Of a stretch of DNA of 64,000 bases, positions 9,302 through 20,052 are shown one piece after another (positions within the stretch are counted from its first letter, which is position 1; each line of letters begins with the position of its first letter). A program made the translations under genes and the position numbers. The notes under the pieces were generated by a model. It was given only the letters and a program-made list of their open reading frames with translations. It did not search any database and was not told where the DNA came from. Source of the stretch: Rhodobacteraceae bacterium Araon29 (GTDB lineage Bacteria; Pseudomonadota; Alphaproteobacteria; Rhodobacterales; Rhodobacteraceae); NCBI GenBank assembly GCA_039640505.1, contig CP046865.1, forward strand, positions 1,851,501 through 1,915,500, read 5' to 3'.

Positions 9302-10123
9302 ATGTCAAATAATCTTATGGCTGGCAAACGCGGTCTGATTATGGGTCTTGCTAACGATAAATCAATTGCTTGGGGGATTGCAAAATGTTGCGCCGAAGCG
9401 GGGGCTGAACTGTGTTTTTCTTTTCAAGGCGAAGCCTTAAAAAAACGGGTAAAGCCCTTGGCTGAAAAAGCCAACAGTAATTACATTGTAGAATGCGATG
9501 TTTCCGATGCCCAAAGTCTTGATGCACTATTTGATAATATTGAAAAAACTTGGGGAAAATTAGATTTTGTGGTTCATGCGATAGGATTTTCCGACAAGAG
9601 CGAGTTGCGCGGCAGGTATGTAGATACTAGCAGGGATAACTTTGCTATGACCATGGATATTTCGGTTTATTCTTTTACCGCTGTGGTGCAGCGCGCCGAA
9701 AAAATAATGAACCCGGGCGGGTCTATTCTTACCCTTACCTATTACGGCGCAGAGCAGGTCATGCCGCATTATAATGTCATGGGTGTCGCAAAGGCCGCCT
9801 TGGAAGCCTCTGTTATGTATTTGGCCGAAGATCTTGGCAAAGATGATATTCGCGTCAATGCTATTTCAGCAGGGCCAATTAAAACGCTTGCAGCCTCTGG
9901 AATTGGTGATTTTAGGTATATTTTGAAATGGAATGAACTTAATTCGCCTTTGCGTCGGAACGTCAACATCGATGATGTTGGAAAATCGGCTCTTTATCTT
10001 TTGTCGGATTTAGGATCAGGTGTCACCGGCGAAGTTTTGCATGTAGATGCCGGCTATCATGTGGTTGGAATGAAAGCTGTAGATGCCCCAGACATAGATG
10101 TGGTGACCGGCCGAAAAGATTAA
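9302..10123 (+). CDS. fabI: Enoyl-[acyl-carrier-protein] reductase (NADH)
   Basis: Catalyses the final reduction of each fatty-acid elongation cycle. From the preferred ATG at 9302 it is 273 residues; TGGAG at 9289-9293 gives 8-nt spacing, whereas the in-frame ATG at 9284 would place that site inside the gene. The Rossmann start GLANDKSIAWGIAK and the FabI-type catalytic pair Tyr157-x6-Lys164 (YNVMGVAK) are present, as is SAGPIKTLAASGI. It belongs to the divergent SDR family and is cytoplasmic. Confidence 0.96.
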   Translation: MSNNLMAGKRGLIMGLANDKSIAWGIAKCCAEAGAELCFSFQGEALKKRVKPLAEKANSNYIVECDVSDAQSLDALFDNIEKTWGKLDFVVHAIGFSDKSELRGRYVDTSRDNFAMTMDISVYSFTAVVQRAEKIMNPGGSILTLTYYGAEQVMPHYNVMGVAKAALEASVMYLAEDLGKDDIRVNAISAGPIKTLAASGIGDFRYILKWNELNSPLRRNVNIDDVGKSALYLLSDLGSGVTGEVLHVDAGYHVVGMKAVDAPDIDVVTGRKD

Positions 10124-10242
10124 AAGTGCCCTGTGATGGCCCAGCACAGCTTGGCGATTTGGTAGAATGACAAATGTATTGTGGTTAGCGTATCCTATCT
10201 AATAATCGCGTTGGTCGCATCAATCTGAAAGGTAAAACAGCG

Positions 10243-10746
10243 ATGACTGATCGTCTTCCTCACGAAAAAGGTTTTCACGTAAGCTGGGATCAACTTCATC
10301 GTGATGCGCGGGCTCTGGCTTGGCGTTTGGATGGCCAAGGGCCGGTAGAAAGTGGATGGCGTGTGGTTGTCGCAATAACCCGAGGTGGTATGGCGCCGGC
10401 AATGATTGTCGCGCGTGAACTTGATATTCGAACAGTCGATACAATCAGTATTAAGTCCTATAATCATCAGTCTCAAACTGAACCGAAGGTTATAAAAGCA
10501 CCTGATATGGACCTTGTTGGTGATGGAACTGGCGTTTTGATCATTGACGATTTGGTTGATACCGGACGCACGTTAGAAGTCGTACGGAAATTGATGCCAA
10601 AGGCGCATGTTGCAACTGTATATGCCAAGCCTAAAGGTCGCGCACAGGTCAATACTTTTATAACTGAGGTCAGCCAAGATACTTGGATATTCTTTCCTTG
10701 GGACATGGCATTACAGTATGTAGAGCCATTTCGCGGAACGGACTAA
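10243..10746 (+). CDS. gpt: Xanthine (xanthine-guanine) phosphoribosyltransferase
   Basis: 167 residues; salvages xanthine and guanine to nucleotides using PRPP. The PRPP loop [13 protein letters not shown] is at about residues 98-110, preceded by [20 protein letters not shown], and the Gpt-type C-terminus ([14 protein letters not shown]) is present. The length fits the XGPRT type rather than Hpt. It ends 6 nt before the aminotransferase gene, so the two are probably co-transcribed. Confidence 0.93.
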   Translation: MTDRLPHEKGFHVSWDQLHRDARALAWRLDGQGPVESGWRVVVAITRGGMAPAMIVARELDIRTVDTISIKSYNHQSQTEPKVIKAPDMDLVGDGTGVLIIDDLVDTGRTLEVVRKLMPKAHVATVYAKPKGRAQVNTFITEVSQDTWIFFPWDMALQYVEPFRGTD

Positions 10747-10752
10747 TTCCGG

Positions 10753-11970
10753 ATGTCACCCCGAACAACATCTAGTTTAAACCCTTACTCTGGTCGCACA
10801 AAATTTACGGCTCCTGCGCCCATAAAAAAAGTAAATGATTGGTTGAATGGGATAAAATTTTCGACTGATTTCCCTTTGATTGATGTCTCGCAAGCCGCAC
10901 CCTCAGAGCCTCCTGCACTTTCTTTGCGCGAAGCTTTGGCAGAATATGTTTTGACCAACCCAAATGCGCATCTATACGGTCAAATACTGGGAACTGATGA
11001 ATTGCGCAGCGCTTTGGCCAAGCATTGGAGTAAAGCCTATTCATGTAGTGTTGCAGCCCAAAATATTGCCATCACATCTGGTTGCAACCAAGCTTTTTGT
11101 GCGGTCATATCTGCAATTGCCGAGCAAGGTGATGAAATAATATTGCCAGCACCTTGGTATTTTAATCATAAGATGTGGTTGGACATGAATGGTGTGGTCA
11201 CACGACCTTTAATGACCAAAGGCGATTTACTGCCTGATCCGCAAGAAGCCGCTGCTATGATAACGCGCAAAACCAAAGCAATTGTTCTAGTCACCCCTAA
11301 TAATCCGGCGGGAATAGAGTACCCTGATGCATTACTAAACGAGTTTTATGAACTCGCTAAAACAAGAAAAATAGCATTGATTCTAGATGAGACGTATAAA
11401 GATTTTAGAAATCAAATTGGCCCACCTCATTTTTTGCTTGCCGATCCGGATTGGCAAAAAACTCTTATACAGTTGTATTCTTTTTCAAAGTCTTATCGTT
11501 TGACAGGGCACCGAGTTGGAGCAGTGATTGGTGCAACAGAATTACTGGCCGAAGTAGAAAAATTTCTTGATTCTGTAACGATCTGTCCCTCACAGGTTGG
11601 TCAATATGCGGCTTTGTGGGGGTTGGATAATCTTTCAGAGTGGGTGTCCGAGCAGCGTCAGGTTTTGCTTGAGCGGCAAGCTTTCATCCGAAATTCTTTT
11701 GATCTTTTGTCTGACAATGGATGGAAACTCTTGGGTTGTGGGGCGTATTTTGCATACGTGCAACATCCTTTTGCGCTGCCATCCCTTGATATCGCTAAAA
11801 AACTCGTTGAACAGTCGGCAGTATTAGCTTTACCCGGAGAAATGTTTGCGCCTTCTGAAATGCAATCGTCAAAACAACATTTGCGTTTGGCTTTTGCGAA
11901 TGTAGATACGCAAAAACTAAAAATCTTACTGGAAAGATTAGAGAATTTTCGGTTCCAGCTTGCTCCTTAA
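10753..11970 (+). CDS. Pyridoxal phosphate-dependent aminotransferase (class I/II)
   Basis: 405 residues of fold-type I. The Schiff-base lysine is Lys246 in YSFSKSYRLTGHRVGA; other landmarks are LYGQILGTDELRSALA, the NNPAG motif (VTPNNPAGIEYP) and ILDETYKDF. It resembles the aspartate/aromatic aminotransferase group, but the amino-acid substrate cannot be set from sequence. It starts 6 nt after gpt and is followed by the ppiD-trpE unit. Confidence 0.88.
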   Translation: MSPRTTSSLNPYSGRTKFTAPAPIKKVNDWLNGIKFSTDFPLIDVSQAAPSEPPALSLREALAEYVLTNPNAHLYGQILGTDELRSALAKHWSKAYSCSVAAQNIAITSGCNQAFCAVISAIAEQGDEIILPAPWYFNHKMWLDMNGVVTRPLMTKGDLLPDPQEAAAMITRKTKAIVLVTPNNPAGIEYPDALLNEFYELAKTRKIALILDETYKDFRNQIGPPHFLLADPDWQKTLIQLYSFSKSYRLTGHRVGAVIGATELLAEVEKFLDSVTICPSQVGQYAALWGLDNLSEWVSEQRQVLLERQAFIRNSFDLLSDNGWKLLGCGAYFAYVQHPFALPSLDIAKKLVEQSAVLALPGEMFAPSEMQSSKQHLRLAFANVDTQKLKILLERLENFRFQLAP

Positions 11971-12023
11971 GCTCTGGACGCGTAGAGAGAGCATTAACAA
12001 AAAGTAAGCACCAAGAGGGCACT

Positions 12024-13871
12024 ATGGCGTCGCGCACACAATCGCTGTCGAAAATATTCGTTTGGATTTTGCTGGGACTACTCATTGTAGGTTTGGCTGG
12101 CTTTGGCGCCACAAACCTAGGCGGTACTATCCGCAGTATCGGACAAGTCGGATCACGTGATATCCCTGTCGATGAATACGCACGGGCGCTGCAAAGTGAC
12201 ATTCGGGCAACGGCAAGTCAATTCGGGCAGCAACTGACATTCCAGCAAGCTGAGCTTTTCGGAATACCGCAACAGACATTGAGCCGAATTCTAAGTGAGA
12301 AAGCTTTAGATCAGGAAGCAGATAACATAGGTCTTTCGGTGGGCGATGCAGCTGTGCGCGACCGTCTTATGAATGTTCGTGGATTTCAAGGGATTGATGG
12401 AAAGTTTGATCGCGATACTTATGCTTACGCACTGAGCAATGCAGGTTTAAGCGAAACGGTATTTGAGAACCAACTACGCGATGAAACAACGCGTACTCTT
12501 TTACAAGCTGCTGTTGTGTCTGGAAATACCATGTCGTCGACATACACAGATCAATTGGTTTCCTATCTACTTGAAAAGCGTAGCGGGCTTTTAATACAGC
12601 TTACAGAAAATGATTTGTCAGCGCCGCTTACCGCAGCAACACTGGATCAACTTCAAACATTTTATAATGAAAATATAGATCAATTTTCGCTTCCTGAAAG
12701 CAAGTTGATTACGTTTGTTTCCTTGACACCGAAAATGGTAATGGATCAGGTTGGCGTTGATGACAGCGCGCTTCAGTCTTTATATCAAAAAAATCTGGCC
12801 AAATATTTCACTCCAGAACAGCGATCTGTAGAGCGTTTGGTGTTTTTAAATGAGGCCGAAGCAAAATCGAGTAGCGAGCAGATTATATCAGGAGCCATTT
12901 CTTTCGAAGAACTGGTCACCAACCGGGGCCTAAACCTTGCTGATATTGGTTTGGGTGACGTGACCCTAGAAGATCTTGGCGCCTCAGGAGATTTAGTGTT
13001 TGGCGCGACTGTTGGAGATGTTGTTGGTCCATTTGAAACTTCTTTAGGACCTGCTTTGTTTCGCATCACCGGAAAAACTGAAGAGGAAACTACAAGTTTT
13101 GAAGACGTGCGGGATGACTTATTTGACGAGCTCGCCCTAAATAAAGCGGGCCGTCTTATCGAGGCACAAGCCAGCGACATAGATGATCTATTAGCCGCCG
13201 GCGCCACGCTTGAAGAGGTTGTAGAAGACAGCGATGCGGAATTGGGGAACATTCGGTTCTATTCAGGAGTTAATTCCGGAATAGCGACCTATGCAGAGTT
13301 TAAGCAAGCTGCGCGAGAATTGGGTGAAAGTGATTTTCCAAGTGTTATTCAGCTATCTGATGGGGGTATTGTTGCGCTGCGATTAGAAGAAGTGTTGCCG
13401 GCAAGCCCTGAGCCTTTTGAGGATGTGCAGGCATCCGTCGAGCAAGCCTGGAGAAACAATGCACTGATGCAAGCACTTCGTGCAGAAGCGAAAGAAAAAC
13501 TTGCAAATATTAATGCAAATAATTCTTTGGCAAACCTCGATTTAGGTCACCAAACCTTTGAAAATCTCACTAGGGATCAGTCAATAGACGGTGCGCCCTC
13601 TGCGATTTTGGCTCAGGCCTTTGATTTAGAGCTCAAAGATGCAAGCGCAGTTGATGGTGATATGTCTGTCTATCTTGTTCAAGTTCTTGATCTTCAAGAG
13701 GCTGATTTGACAACTGAGCAAGCGGTGAATTTAAATACTCAAATCACATCACAATTGAGGTCAAGTTTGTCACAAGACTTAATCGAGTCTTACCTTACTG
13801 GAATACAAGAACGCGCTGAAATTACGTTGAATCAACAGGCCATCAGCGCGGTCCATGCCAACTTTCAATAA
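12024..13871 (+). CDS. PpiD-like periplasmic peptidyl-prolyl isomerase / foldase
   Basis: 615 residues: a short cytoplasmic start, one transmembrane anchor (about residues 13-31, IFVWILLGLLIVGLAGFGA), a SurA-N-like chaperone domain (about 40-220) and a degraded parvulin-like region (about 230-370) before a long helical tail. This architecture matches PpiD, which helps outer-membrane and periplasmic proteins leave the Sec translocon. The parvulin part lacks an obvious intact signature, so chaperone activity is likelier than isomerase activity. It ends 8 nt before trpE, a pairing typical of Rhodobacteraceae. Confidence 0.88.
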   Translation: MASRTQSLSKIFVWILLGLLIVGLAGFGATNLGGTIRSIGQVGSRDIPVDEYARALQSDIRATASQFGQQLTFQQAELFGIPQQTLSRILSEKALDQEADNIGLSVGDAAVRDRLMNVRGFQGIDGKFDRDTYAYALSNAGLSETVFENQLRDETTRTLLQAAVVSGNTMSSTYTDQLVSYLLEKRSGLLIQLTENDLSAPLTAATLDQLQTFYNENIDQFSLPESKLITFVSLTPKMVMDQVGVDDSALQSLYQKNLAKYFTPEQRSVERLVFLNEAEAKSSSEQIISGAISFEELVTNRGLNLADIGLGDVTLEDLGASGDLVFGATVGDVVGPFETSLGPALFRITGKTEEETTSFEDVRDDLFDELALNKAGRLIEAQASDIDDLLAAGATLEEVVEDSDAELGNIRFYSGVNSGIATYAEFKQAARELGESDFPSVIQLSDGGIVALRLEEVLPASPEPFEDVQASVEQAWRNNALMQALRAEAKEKLANINANNSLANLDLGHQTFENLTRDQSIDGAPSAILAQAFDLELKDASAVDGDMSVYLVQVLDLQEADLTTEQAVNLNTQITSQLRSSLSQDLIESYLTGIQERAEITLNQQAISAVHANFQ

Positions 13872-13879
13872 GGAAAAGC

Positions 13880-15394
13880 ATGCCTATCGTTCCTGAGTTT
13901 GATGATTTTACTGCGCGCTATAATGCTGGGAAAAATCAAGTTATTTATACGCGCTTGGCTGCCGACCTTGATACGCCTGTATCTTTAATGATGAAGCTGA
14001 CCGGGACCCAAAAAGACTCTTTTGTTCTTGAGTCGGTCACCGGTGGTGAGGTTCGTGGCAGATATTCCATTGTCGGTATGAAGCCTGACCTAATTTGGAA
14101 GTGTGAAGGCGATAAGAGTTATTTAAATCGTGATGCGCGGTTCGATCAGGATGGTTATGTTTTACAATCAAAACCGCCACTAACTGCGCTTCGAGATTTG
14201 CTCAGCGAAAGCCATATCGATTTACCAGATGATCTACCGCAGTCTTCGGCTGGTCTTTTTGGATACCTTGGTTATGACATGATACGTCTTGTTGAGTACT
14301 TGCCAAATATCAATCCAGATCCAATCGGGTTGCCGGATTCAGTCTTTCTTAGACCGACGGTCATTGCCGTACTTGATGGAGTTAAAGGTGAAGTGATTTT
14401 GGTGGCGCCAGTTTGGCACAGCTCTTCTGTTTCGCCAAAAGCTGCCTATGCGCAAGCGGCCGAACGCATTATGGATGCGGTTCGCGATCTCGAACGGCCA
14501 GTTCCAGATCCGCGCCGATTGGGCGCGCCTGATGAGGCGGCCTCATTAACATCAAATTTTTCTAAACAGGACTATATAGAAGCGGTACAAAAAGCTAAAA
14601 GCTACATAAAAGCTGGTGATATTTTTCAGGTTGTTCCAGCGCAACGATGGACTCAAGATTTCACCCTGCCCCCATTTTCTCTTTATCGTTCGCTTAGACA
14701 AACCAACCCGTCCCCGTTTATGTTTTATTTTAATTTTGGGGATTTTCAGGTGATTGGAGCGAGTCCCGAAATTCTTGTAAGAGTGTTTGGTAATCAGGTT
14801 ACAATTCGCCCAATTGCAGGCACAAGGCCCCGCGGTTCTACGCCAGAAGAAGACAATCAAAATGAACGTGATCTTTTGGCCGATAAAAAAGAGCTAGCCG
14901 AACATTTGATGCTATTAGATTTGGGTCGGAATGACGTGGGACGGGTTGCAAAAGTTGGAACAGTGCGCCCAACAGAAGAGTTTATAATCGAGCGTTACAG
15001 CCATGTTATGCATATCGTTTCAAATGTTGTTGGTGAATTACATGATGACCAAGATGCATTGTCGGCCTTTTTCGCCGGAATGCCTGCTGGTACAGTTTCT
15101 GGAGCACCAAAAGTGCGTGCAATGGAAATAATCGACGAGCTTGAACCGGAAAAACGCGGTATTTACGGTGGCGGCGTTGGTTATTTTAGCGCAGGCGGCG
15201 ACATGGATATGTGTATCGCCCTTCGGACGGCAATTCTATGCGAGCAGAAACTATATATTCAGGCTGGCGGCGGTGTGGTTTACGATAGTGATCCTGAAGC
15301 CGAATATATGGAAACAGTGCACAAATCGAATGCAATAAAGCGTGCTGCTGCAAATGCGGGTATGTTCGCCGAAAAACCTGGTGGAAATTCGTAA
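13880..15394 (+). CDS. trpE: Anthranilate synthase component I
   Basis: 504 residues; converts chorismate plus ammonia to anthranilate with TrpG. The N-terminal tryptophan-feedback motif is visible as VLESVTGGEVRGRYSIVG, and the chorismate-binding domain has IGASPEILVRV, RPIAGTRPRG, LMLLDLGRNDVGRV and FAGMPAGTVSGAPKVRAMEII. Its translation is closely linked to ppiD. The partner trpG lies 2.2 kb further on, separated by an opposite-strand gene, so trpE and trpGDC form two transcription units. Confidence 0.97.
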   Translation: MPIVPEFDDFTARYNAGKNQVIYTRLAADLDTPVSLMMKLTGTQKDSFVLESVTGGEVRGRYSIVGMKPDLIWKCEGDKSYLNRDARFDQDGYVLQSKPPLTALRDLLSESHIDLPDDLPQSSAGLFGYLGYDMIRLVEYLPNINPDPIGLPDSVFLRPTVIAVLDGVKGEVILVAPVWHSSSVSPKAAYAQAAERIMDAVRDLERPVPDPRRLGAPDEAASLTSNFSKQDYIEAVQKAKSYIKAGDIFQVVPAQRWTQDFTLPPFSLYRSLRQTNPSPFMFYFNFGDFQVIGASPEILVRVFGNQVTIRPIAGTRPRGSTPEEDNQNERDLLADKKELAEHLMLLDLGRNDVGRVAKVGTVRPTEEFIIERYSHVMHIVSNVVGELHDDQDALSAFFAGMPAGTVSGAPKVRAMEIIDELEPEKRGIYGGGVGYFSAGGDMDMCIALRTAILCEQKLYIQAGGGVVYDSDPEAEYMETVHKSNAIKRAAANAGMFAEKPGGNS

Positions 15395-15396
15395 TT

Positions 15397-17508
15397 TTAA
15401 TTTTCAAGCGTTAAAGCCTGTGACAATGGGGTCATGGTCACGGTTTGTGAACGGCTTTGCATGCTCCACAAAAGAAGGGCTCCAAGGGTTTCAGGGCTTA
15501 GGCTAGCCGTTATTACAATCGCGCTGTTTTCGCCCTTCTGGCTTGCTCTAAATGCCGCACCATCTAGAAATCGCCGTATTGTCCGAGAACCACCCTTTAG
15601 CTTATCAAAATCTCGGTAAATTGTACCAACTGGTACACCGAGCTTTTTTGCCTCTCGAACGATCGTGTTTAGGCCTTTGTCGTAAACTAATAGCCCATGC
15701 CCGGTTTGTTGAAGAATTTTGGCTGTTTGCGCGCTTGTTGTGCGGGTTTTCTGCAAAATTCCAGGCGAACCCTCGATGATTGCAACAGCTTTGTTTAGTC
15801 GTTCGATTCCCGTCGTTAAGATTTGATTAATTTCTTCGGCCGAAATAGCATTTGGGTAATCGAATATCGCTGCGACTTCAAACCCATTTGACCTGTAGAA
15901 GTTCATAAGTTTGTCGCCTTCAAAACTGCTGATAGGAACTGCCAAACTAATCGGAAAAGGAACTTCTTTCAGAGCCTGAATATCAATTTGGTTTTTACCA
16001 TCAACAACAAGAACAATCGCAAGCACTGGCTTGTCTTCTGTTGGCACCTTTGACATTGCATAAACAGCTATTGGCCGGGTCTCCTCCGAGCCTGATGTTA
16101 TCGTAGAAAAACTTGGCTGTTCTAAATTTGAAACGGGTACAGAAGGGCTAGGCTCTAACGTAAAACTTTGAGGTTCTTGTAAAGTTTCAGTGGCAGAAAG
16201 TGGTTGCGAAGGAACTAAAGTAACTGCAACTCCTAAGGTGTTAATTGTTGGAGTTTGAGCATTATCTAGGCGGTTCTCTGTTTTCTTACTGGCGATAGAA
16301 ACGTTATTGTCTAAGGGAGTTTTAATATTGCTTTGAGCCTTGCCAAAACCAGTTGTAGTAATATCCTTTTCAAGTTTGCTCGGCTCAATATCTGTGTTTT
16401 GAACTTCTGGGCCATAATCCAATGGTTGAGGATCATTTGGCACAAATGAATTTGGCGCCTGGTTTTGCAATGCAGGAGAAATCATTGCCTTATCAATATT
16501 GGTGTATGACAAAGACCCTTCTGAAGATCTGCTGGAGATAAGTTCAGATTGTTGCATCTTGGGACCCAAAGTGTCTTGAGTTTGCGTTTGAACTATATTT
16601 GGAAGCTTTGGGGATATAGGAAGGGTTGGGTTTGCAAATCCAGTGTGTTGGTCGGCGCTTTTTAAGTTGCTAAAGTCTATCGTTTTTATCTCATCACGGT
16701 TCGCTTCAGAAACTATATTGCGCGCTACGGTTTGAGGCAGCGTACTAGAACCAGTAGTGTTTATCATCACTGAAAAATCTGTATCTGGCAGTTGTGGGCT
16801 TACTTGAACATCCAATTCAGTGAACTGTGATGCCTCGGTGGTTTGGTCTTTTGGAAGATCAATAAGAGTATTTTCTTCGCCCAATTTGGCAGGGCTTTCG
16901 TCTATGCTGCTTAGGTTTGCAGCTGTAAGGTTTGGCCCCTTTGGATCAATGGAAACTTTTAAGTCTGGGGTCGGTAGTTTTGTTTGAACTTTTTGCTGTA
17001 GGATTATTTCTTGTTTTGGAAGTGGTTTAGGCGTCTCAGAATTAATTGAAACCGTGCTTTCAGCGCGTGGCGCCAAAGGTCTCTGCAGGCTGCGCAATGC
17101 AAAGGCTGGCTTTTCGCCCAGTGACAAAGACCTTTGAACGGATATTTCTGAGCCGATTGATGAAGTGCTTGAAAGGCTTGAAAGAGTATTTGACTCTGCG
17201 GTCGGGGCCTTAACTGATGATCCAATTGCTTTATCAATACCCGAGCCGAGATTTGGTTCTAAAAGTTCTGATTTGAAAACTTGTGCCCTATTGGCTGTCG
17301 AGATTTTTGTGGGGCTTTTCGCCGCCTTATCGTCTCGGGAATGATTGAATTCTGATCCTGCTGGAACTTCGAGAGTTATGGCCTCGGGTGACTCTTCAGG
17401 TTTTAGACTTTGGTAGGCGACAAAACAAAAAAGGCATAAAACGGCTGCCAATAGTCCCCATAGTAATCCACCTGTAAATCCGCGTCCCACACCATACCCT
17501 TTTTTCAA
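15397..17508 (-). CDS. Divergent polysaccharide deacetylase family protein with long linker
   Basis: 703 residues. A transmembrane anchor (about 14-31) is followed by some 430 residues of Ser/Thr/Pro/Gln-rich low-complexity sequence, then a C-terminal divergent polysaccharide deacetylase (NodB-like) domain from about residue 485, starting VLAIVLVVDGK and including SLAVPISSF, VGTIYRDFDK and ITASLSPET. The metal-binding motifs of active deacetylases are not evident in this divergent family, so enzymatic activity is uncertain; a periplasmic role is likely. It converges on trpE with only 2 nt between the stop codons. Confidence 0.82.
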   Translation of the reverse strand: MKKGYGVGRGFTGGLLWGLLAAVLCLFCFVAYQSLKPEESPEAITLEVPAGSEFNHSRDDKAAKSPTKISTANRAQVFKSELLEPNLGSGIDKAIGSSVKAPTAESNTLSSLSSTSSIGSEISVQRSLSLGEKPAFALRSLQRPLAPRAESTVSINSETPKPLPKQEIILQQKVQTKLPTPDLKVSIDPKGPNLTAANLSSIDESPAKLGEENTLIDLPKDQTTEASQFTELDVQVSPQLPDTDFSVMINTTGSSTLPQTVARNIVSEANRDEIKTIDFSNLKSADQHTGFANPTLPISPKLPNIVQTQTQDTLGPKMQQSELISSRSSEGSLSYTNIDKAMISPALQNQAPNSFVPNDPQPLDYGPEVQNTDIEPSKLEKDITTTGFGKAQSNIKTPLDNNVSIASKKTENRLDNAQTPTINTLGVAVTLVPSQPLSATETLQEPQSFTLEPSPSVPVSNLEQPSFSTITSGSEETRPIAVYAMSKVPTEDKPVLAIVLVVDGKNQIDIQALKEVPFPISLAVPISSFEGDKLMNFYRSNGFEVAAIFDYPNAISAEEINQILTTGIERLNKAVAIIEGSPGILQKTRTTSAQTAKILQQTGHGLLVYDKGLNTIVREAKKLGVPVGTIYRDFDKLKGGSRTIRRFLDGAAFRASQKGENSAIVITASLSPETLGALLLWSMQSRSQTVTMTPLSQALTLEN

Positions 17509-17642
17509 TAGTGCGCTCTTTTATTTTTGTTTTAGGCGTCTAATGCCCAGCCACCTCTTGACGCTAGCGGCGAAGCCTGAACATGTATTACGCGACCAAA
17601 GAGCTTGGGGCTAGCCCTGAATGAAACTAAAACGAAAGAAAG

Positions 17643-18227
17643 ATGATGCTGCTGCTTATCGATAACTATGACAGCTTTACCTATAATTTGGTTCATTATT
17701 TGGGCGAAATCGGTCAAGAGGTCACGGTTCGACGCAATGATGCCATAGATGTTCATAAGGCATTAGAGTTAAAGCCTAAGGGTATTATTCTATCTCCCGG
17801 TCCATGCGATCCGGATCAAGCTGGCATTTGCCTCTCTTTAACCTCTGCTGCCGCTGAAAATAAAATCCCTCTGTTTGGTGTTTGTCTAGGGCACCAAACA
17901 ATTGGTCAGGCTTTTGGGGGTGACATCATAAGATGCCATGAGATTGTCCACGGTAAACTGGGAACGATTCATCACAACAACATAGGTGTTTTCGAAAACC
18001 TTCCCTCTCCTTTTAAAGCAACACGGTATCATTCACTCGTTGTTAATCGCACGACACTGCCAGATTGCCTTGAAATATCAGCTGAGTTAGAAGACGGTAC
18101 AATAATGGGACTTAAGCATAAAAACCTACCCATTGAGGGCGTCCAATTCCACCCTGAATCGATTGCGGCGGAACATGGTCATGCATTACTAAGGAATTTT
18201 ACAAATTTACTTAAGGTGACGGCATGA
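17643..18227 (+). CDS. trpG: Anthranilate synthase component II (glutamine amidotransferase)
   Basis: 194 residues; class I glutamine amidotransferase supplying ammonia to TrpE. It has [19 protein letters not shown], the nucleophile loop [15 protein letters not shown] and the His/Glu motif [12 protein letters not shown]. The start is the first of two consecutive ATGs behind GAAAGAAAG. It overlaps trpD by 4 nt, beginning a chain of coupled genes. A TTGACG element at 17558-17563 may be part of its promoter, but no good -10 is seen. Confidence 0.96.
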   Translation: MMLLLIDNYDSFTYNLVHYLGEIGQEVTVRRNDAIDVHKALELKPKGIILSPGPCDPDQAGICLSLTSAAAENKIPLFGVCLGHQTIGQAFGGDIIRCHEIVHGKLGTIHHNNIGVFENLPSPFKATRYHSLVVNRTTLPDCLEISAELEDGTIMGLKHKNLPIEGVQFHPESIAAEHGHALLRNFTNLLKVTA

Positions 18228-19246
18228 GTGACCAACTTAAACCTCTTATTTCCGCGGCCGCCGATCAACCGCTGAGTTTATCGCAAGCGCAAACTGCCTT
18301 TGGTATTCTATTTGAGGGCGCTGCAACCCCAGCCCAAATTGGCGGATTTTTAATGGCGCTTCGCACCCGCGGGGAAACCGTGGATGAATTTGCTGCGGCC
18401 GCCTCTGTTATGCGTGAAAAATGTAAAAAGGTTGTCGCCCCAGATGGCGCAATGGATATTGTTGGCACAGGTGGGGATGGCAAAGGAACGCTGAATATTT
18501 CCACCGCCACCGCTTTCGTCGTAGCAGGCGCTGGCGTGATTGTTGCAAAACACGGAAATCGAAACTTATCTTCCAAATCGGGCGCGGCAGATGCCCTTGG
18601 CGCTATGGGCGTAAACGTGATGATCCAAGCGCCAAAGGTCGAAGAAGCGCTTAGAAATGTTGGCATATGTTTTATGATGGCCCCGATGCATCACCCAGCA
18701 ATGGCTCATGTCGGTCCGGTTCGGGCCGAGCTTGGTGCGCGCACTATCTTTAATATTTTAGGGCCTCTTACCAATCCCGCCGGGGTGAAATTTCAACTCA
18801 CTGGCGCCTATTCTCGCGATTTAATTCGACCAATGGCCCTTACGCTAGGACAATTGGGTTCAAAAAAAGCTTGGTTGGTGCATGGCAGTGACGGCACTGA
18901 CGAGCTGGCGATTTCAGGGATCAGCTGGGTGTCACAACTTAACGAAAATGGAACAGTTGACGACTTTGAGACCCACCCAGAAGAATTTGGGCTTCCAGAG
19001 CATGACTTTGAGGACATTCTTGGGGGCAGCCCTGCGGAAAATGCAAAGGCGTTTAAAGCACTACTTGACGGCGAAATTTCCGCGTATCGAGATGCCGTTT
19101 TGCTCAACTCTGCAGCAGCTTTGCTAGTTGCGGGCATTACCACAGACAAGAAGCAAGCCGTAGAGCTGGCGCGCGAAAGTATCGATAGCAAAGCGGCGAA
19201 GCGAAAAATAGAAATGCTTGCGCGTTTGACTTCGGAGGCACAATGA
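18224..19246 (+). CDS. trpD: Anthranilate phosphoribosyltransferase
   Basis: 340 residues; transfers phosphoribose from PRPP to anthranilate, the second committed step of tryptophan synthesis. The PRPP-binding [18 protein letters not shown] and the [21 protein letters not shown] segment are diagnostic, with the anthranilate pocket at [16 protein letters not shown]. It overlaps trpG by 4 nt upstream and trpC by 4 nt downstream. Confidence 0.97.
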   Translation: MSDQLKPLISAAADQPLSLSQAQTAFGILFEGAATPAQIGGFLMALRTRGETVDEFAAAASVMREKCKKVVAPDGAMDIVGTGGDGKGTLNISTATAFVVAGAGVIVAKHGNRNLSSKSGAADALGAMGVNVMIQAPKVEEALRNVGICFMMAPMHHPAMAHVGPVRAELGARTIFNILGPLTNPAGVKFQLTGAYSRDLIRPMALTLGQLGSKKAWLVHGSDGTDELAISGISWVSQLNENGTVDDFETHPEEFGLPEHDFEDILGGSPAENAKAFKALLDGEISAYRDAVLLNSAAALLVAGITTDKKQAVELARESIDSKAAKRKIEMLARLTSEAQ

Positions 19247-20052
19247 CCCAAACAGTTCTCGACCGTATCAAGGCCTATAAACTTGAAGAAGTAAAAGCGG
19301 ACAAGCAAGCCAAACCATTATCTCTAGTAGAAGATGAAGCCAAAGCCGCATCGCCGCCCAGAGGGTTTTATGCGAGCCTCAGGGCTGCCACGAAAACGGG
19401 ATACGGCCTGATTGCCGAGATCAAAAAAGCCTCGCCTTCAAAGGGCCTTATTCGCCATGATTTTGATCCGGCCACTTTGGCAAAAGCCTATCAGGCCGGA
19501 GGCGCAACATGTTTATCGGTCTTAACGGATACCCCCAGCTTCCAAGGTGCAAAAGAATTTCTACCTTTGGCGCGCAATGCAACATCCCTTCCAGCGCTTC
19601 GCAAAGACTTTATGTACGACACTTATCAAGTGGCCGAAGCAAGAGCTTTAGGGGCAGACTGTATTTTGATAATCATGGCGTCGGTTTCTGATAGTCAGGC
19701 TCTGGAACTGGAAAGCGCGGCAAATGCCTGGGGAATGGATGCCTTGATCGAAGTCCATGACAGGCAAGAATTAGACCGGGCGCTTGATTTGAAGTCTCCG
19801 ATGATAGGCATAAACAACCGTAATCTAAAAACTTTTGAAACATCTTTGGAGGTTACCCGTACACTTTCCCAGATCATTCCCAAAGATCGTTTATTGGTAT
19901 CTGAATCGGGGCTAAACACTTCCGATGACCTTGCAGATATGACATTCTTTGGTGCGCGTACGTTTTTAATCGGCGAAAGCCTTATGCGGCAAAAGGATGT
20001 GACTTTGGCAACGAAAAAGCTGCTATCCAACCCAGTGATGGAGAAAGCGTAA
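19243..20052 (+). CDS. trpC: Indole-3-glycerol phosphate synthase
   Basis: 269 residues, a single-function TIM-barrel enzyme (no TrpF domain). Characteristic segments are [16 protein letters not shown] (catalytic Lys), [36 protein letters not shown] and [11 protein letters not shown]. It sits in the coupled trpG-trpD-trpC chain; its TAATG stop/start overlap joins it to moaC. Confidence 0.97.
   Translation: MTQTVLDRIKAYKLEEVKADKQAKPLSLVEDEAKAASPPRGFYASLRAATKTGYGLIAEIKKASPSKGLIRHDFDPATLAKAYQAGGATCLSVLTDTPSFQGAKEFLPLARNATSLPALRKDFMYDTYQVAEARALGADCILIIMASVSDSQALELESAANAWGMDALIEVHDRQELDRALDLKSPMIGINNRNLKTFETSLEVTRTLSQIIPKDRLLVSESGLNTSDDLADMTFFGARTFLIGESLMRQKDVTLATKKLLSNPVMEKA

Noticed and set aside
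12785-13252. 155-residue antisense frame in the ppiD-like gene
   Set aside because: Ser/Pro-rich shadow of the real gene's codon pattern.
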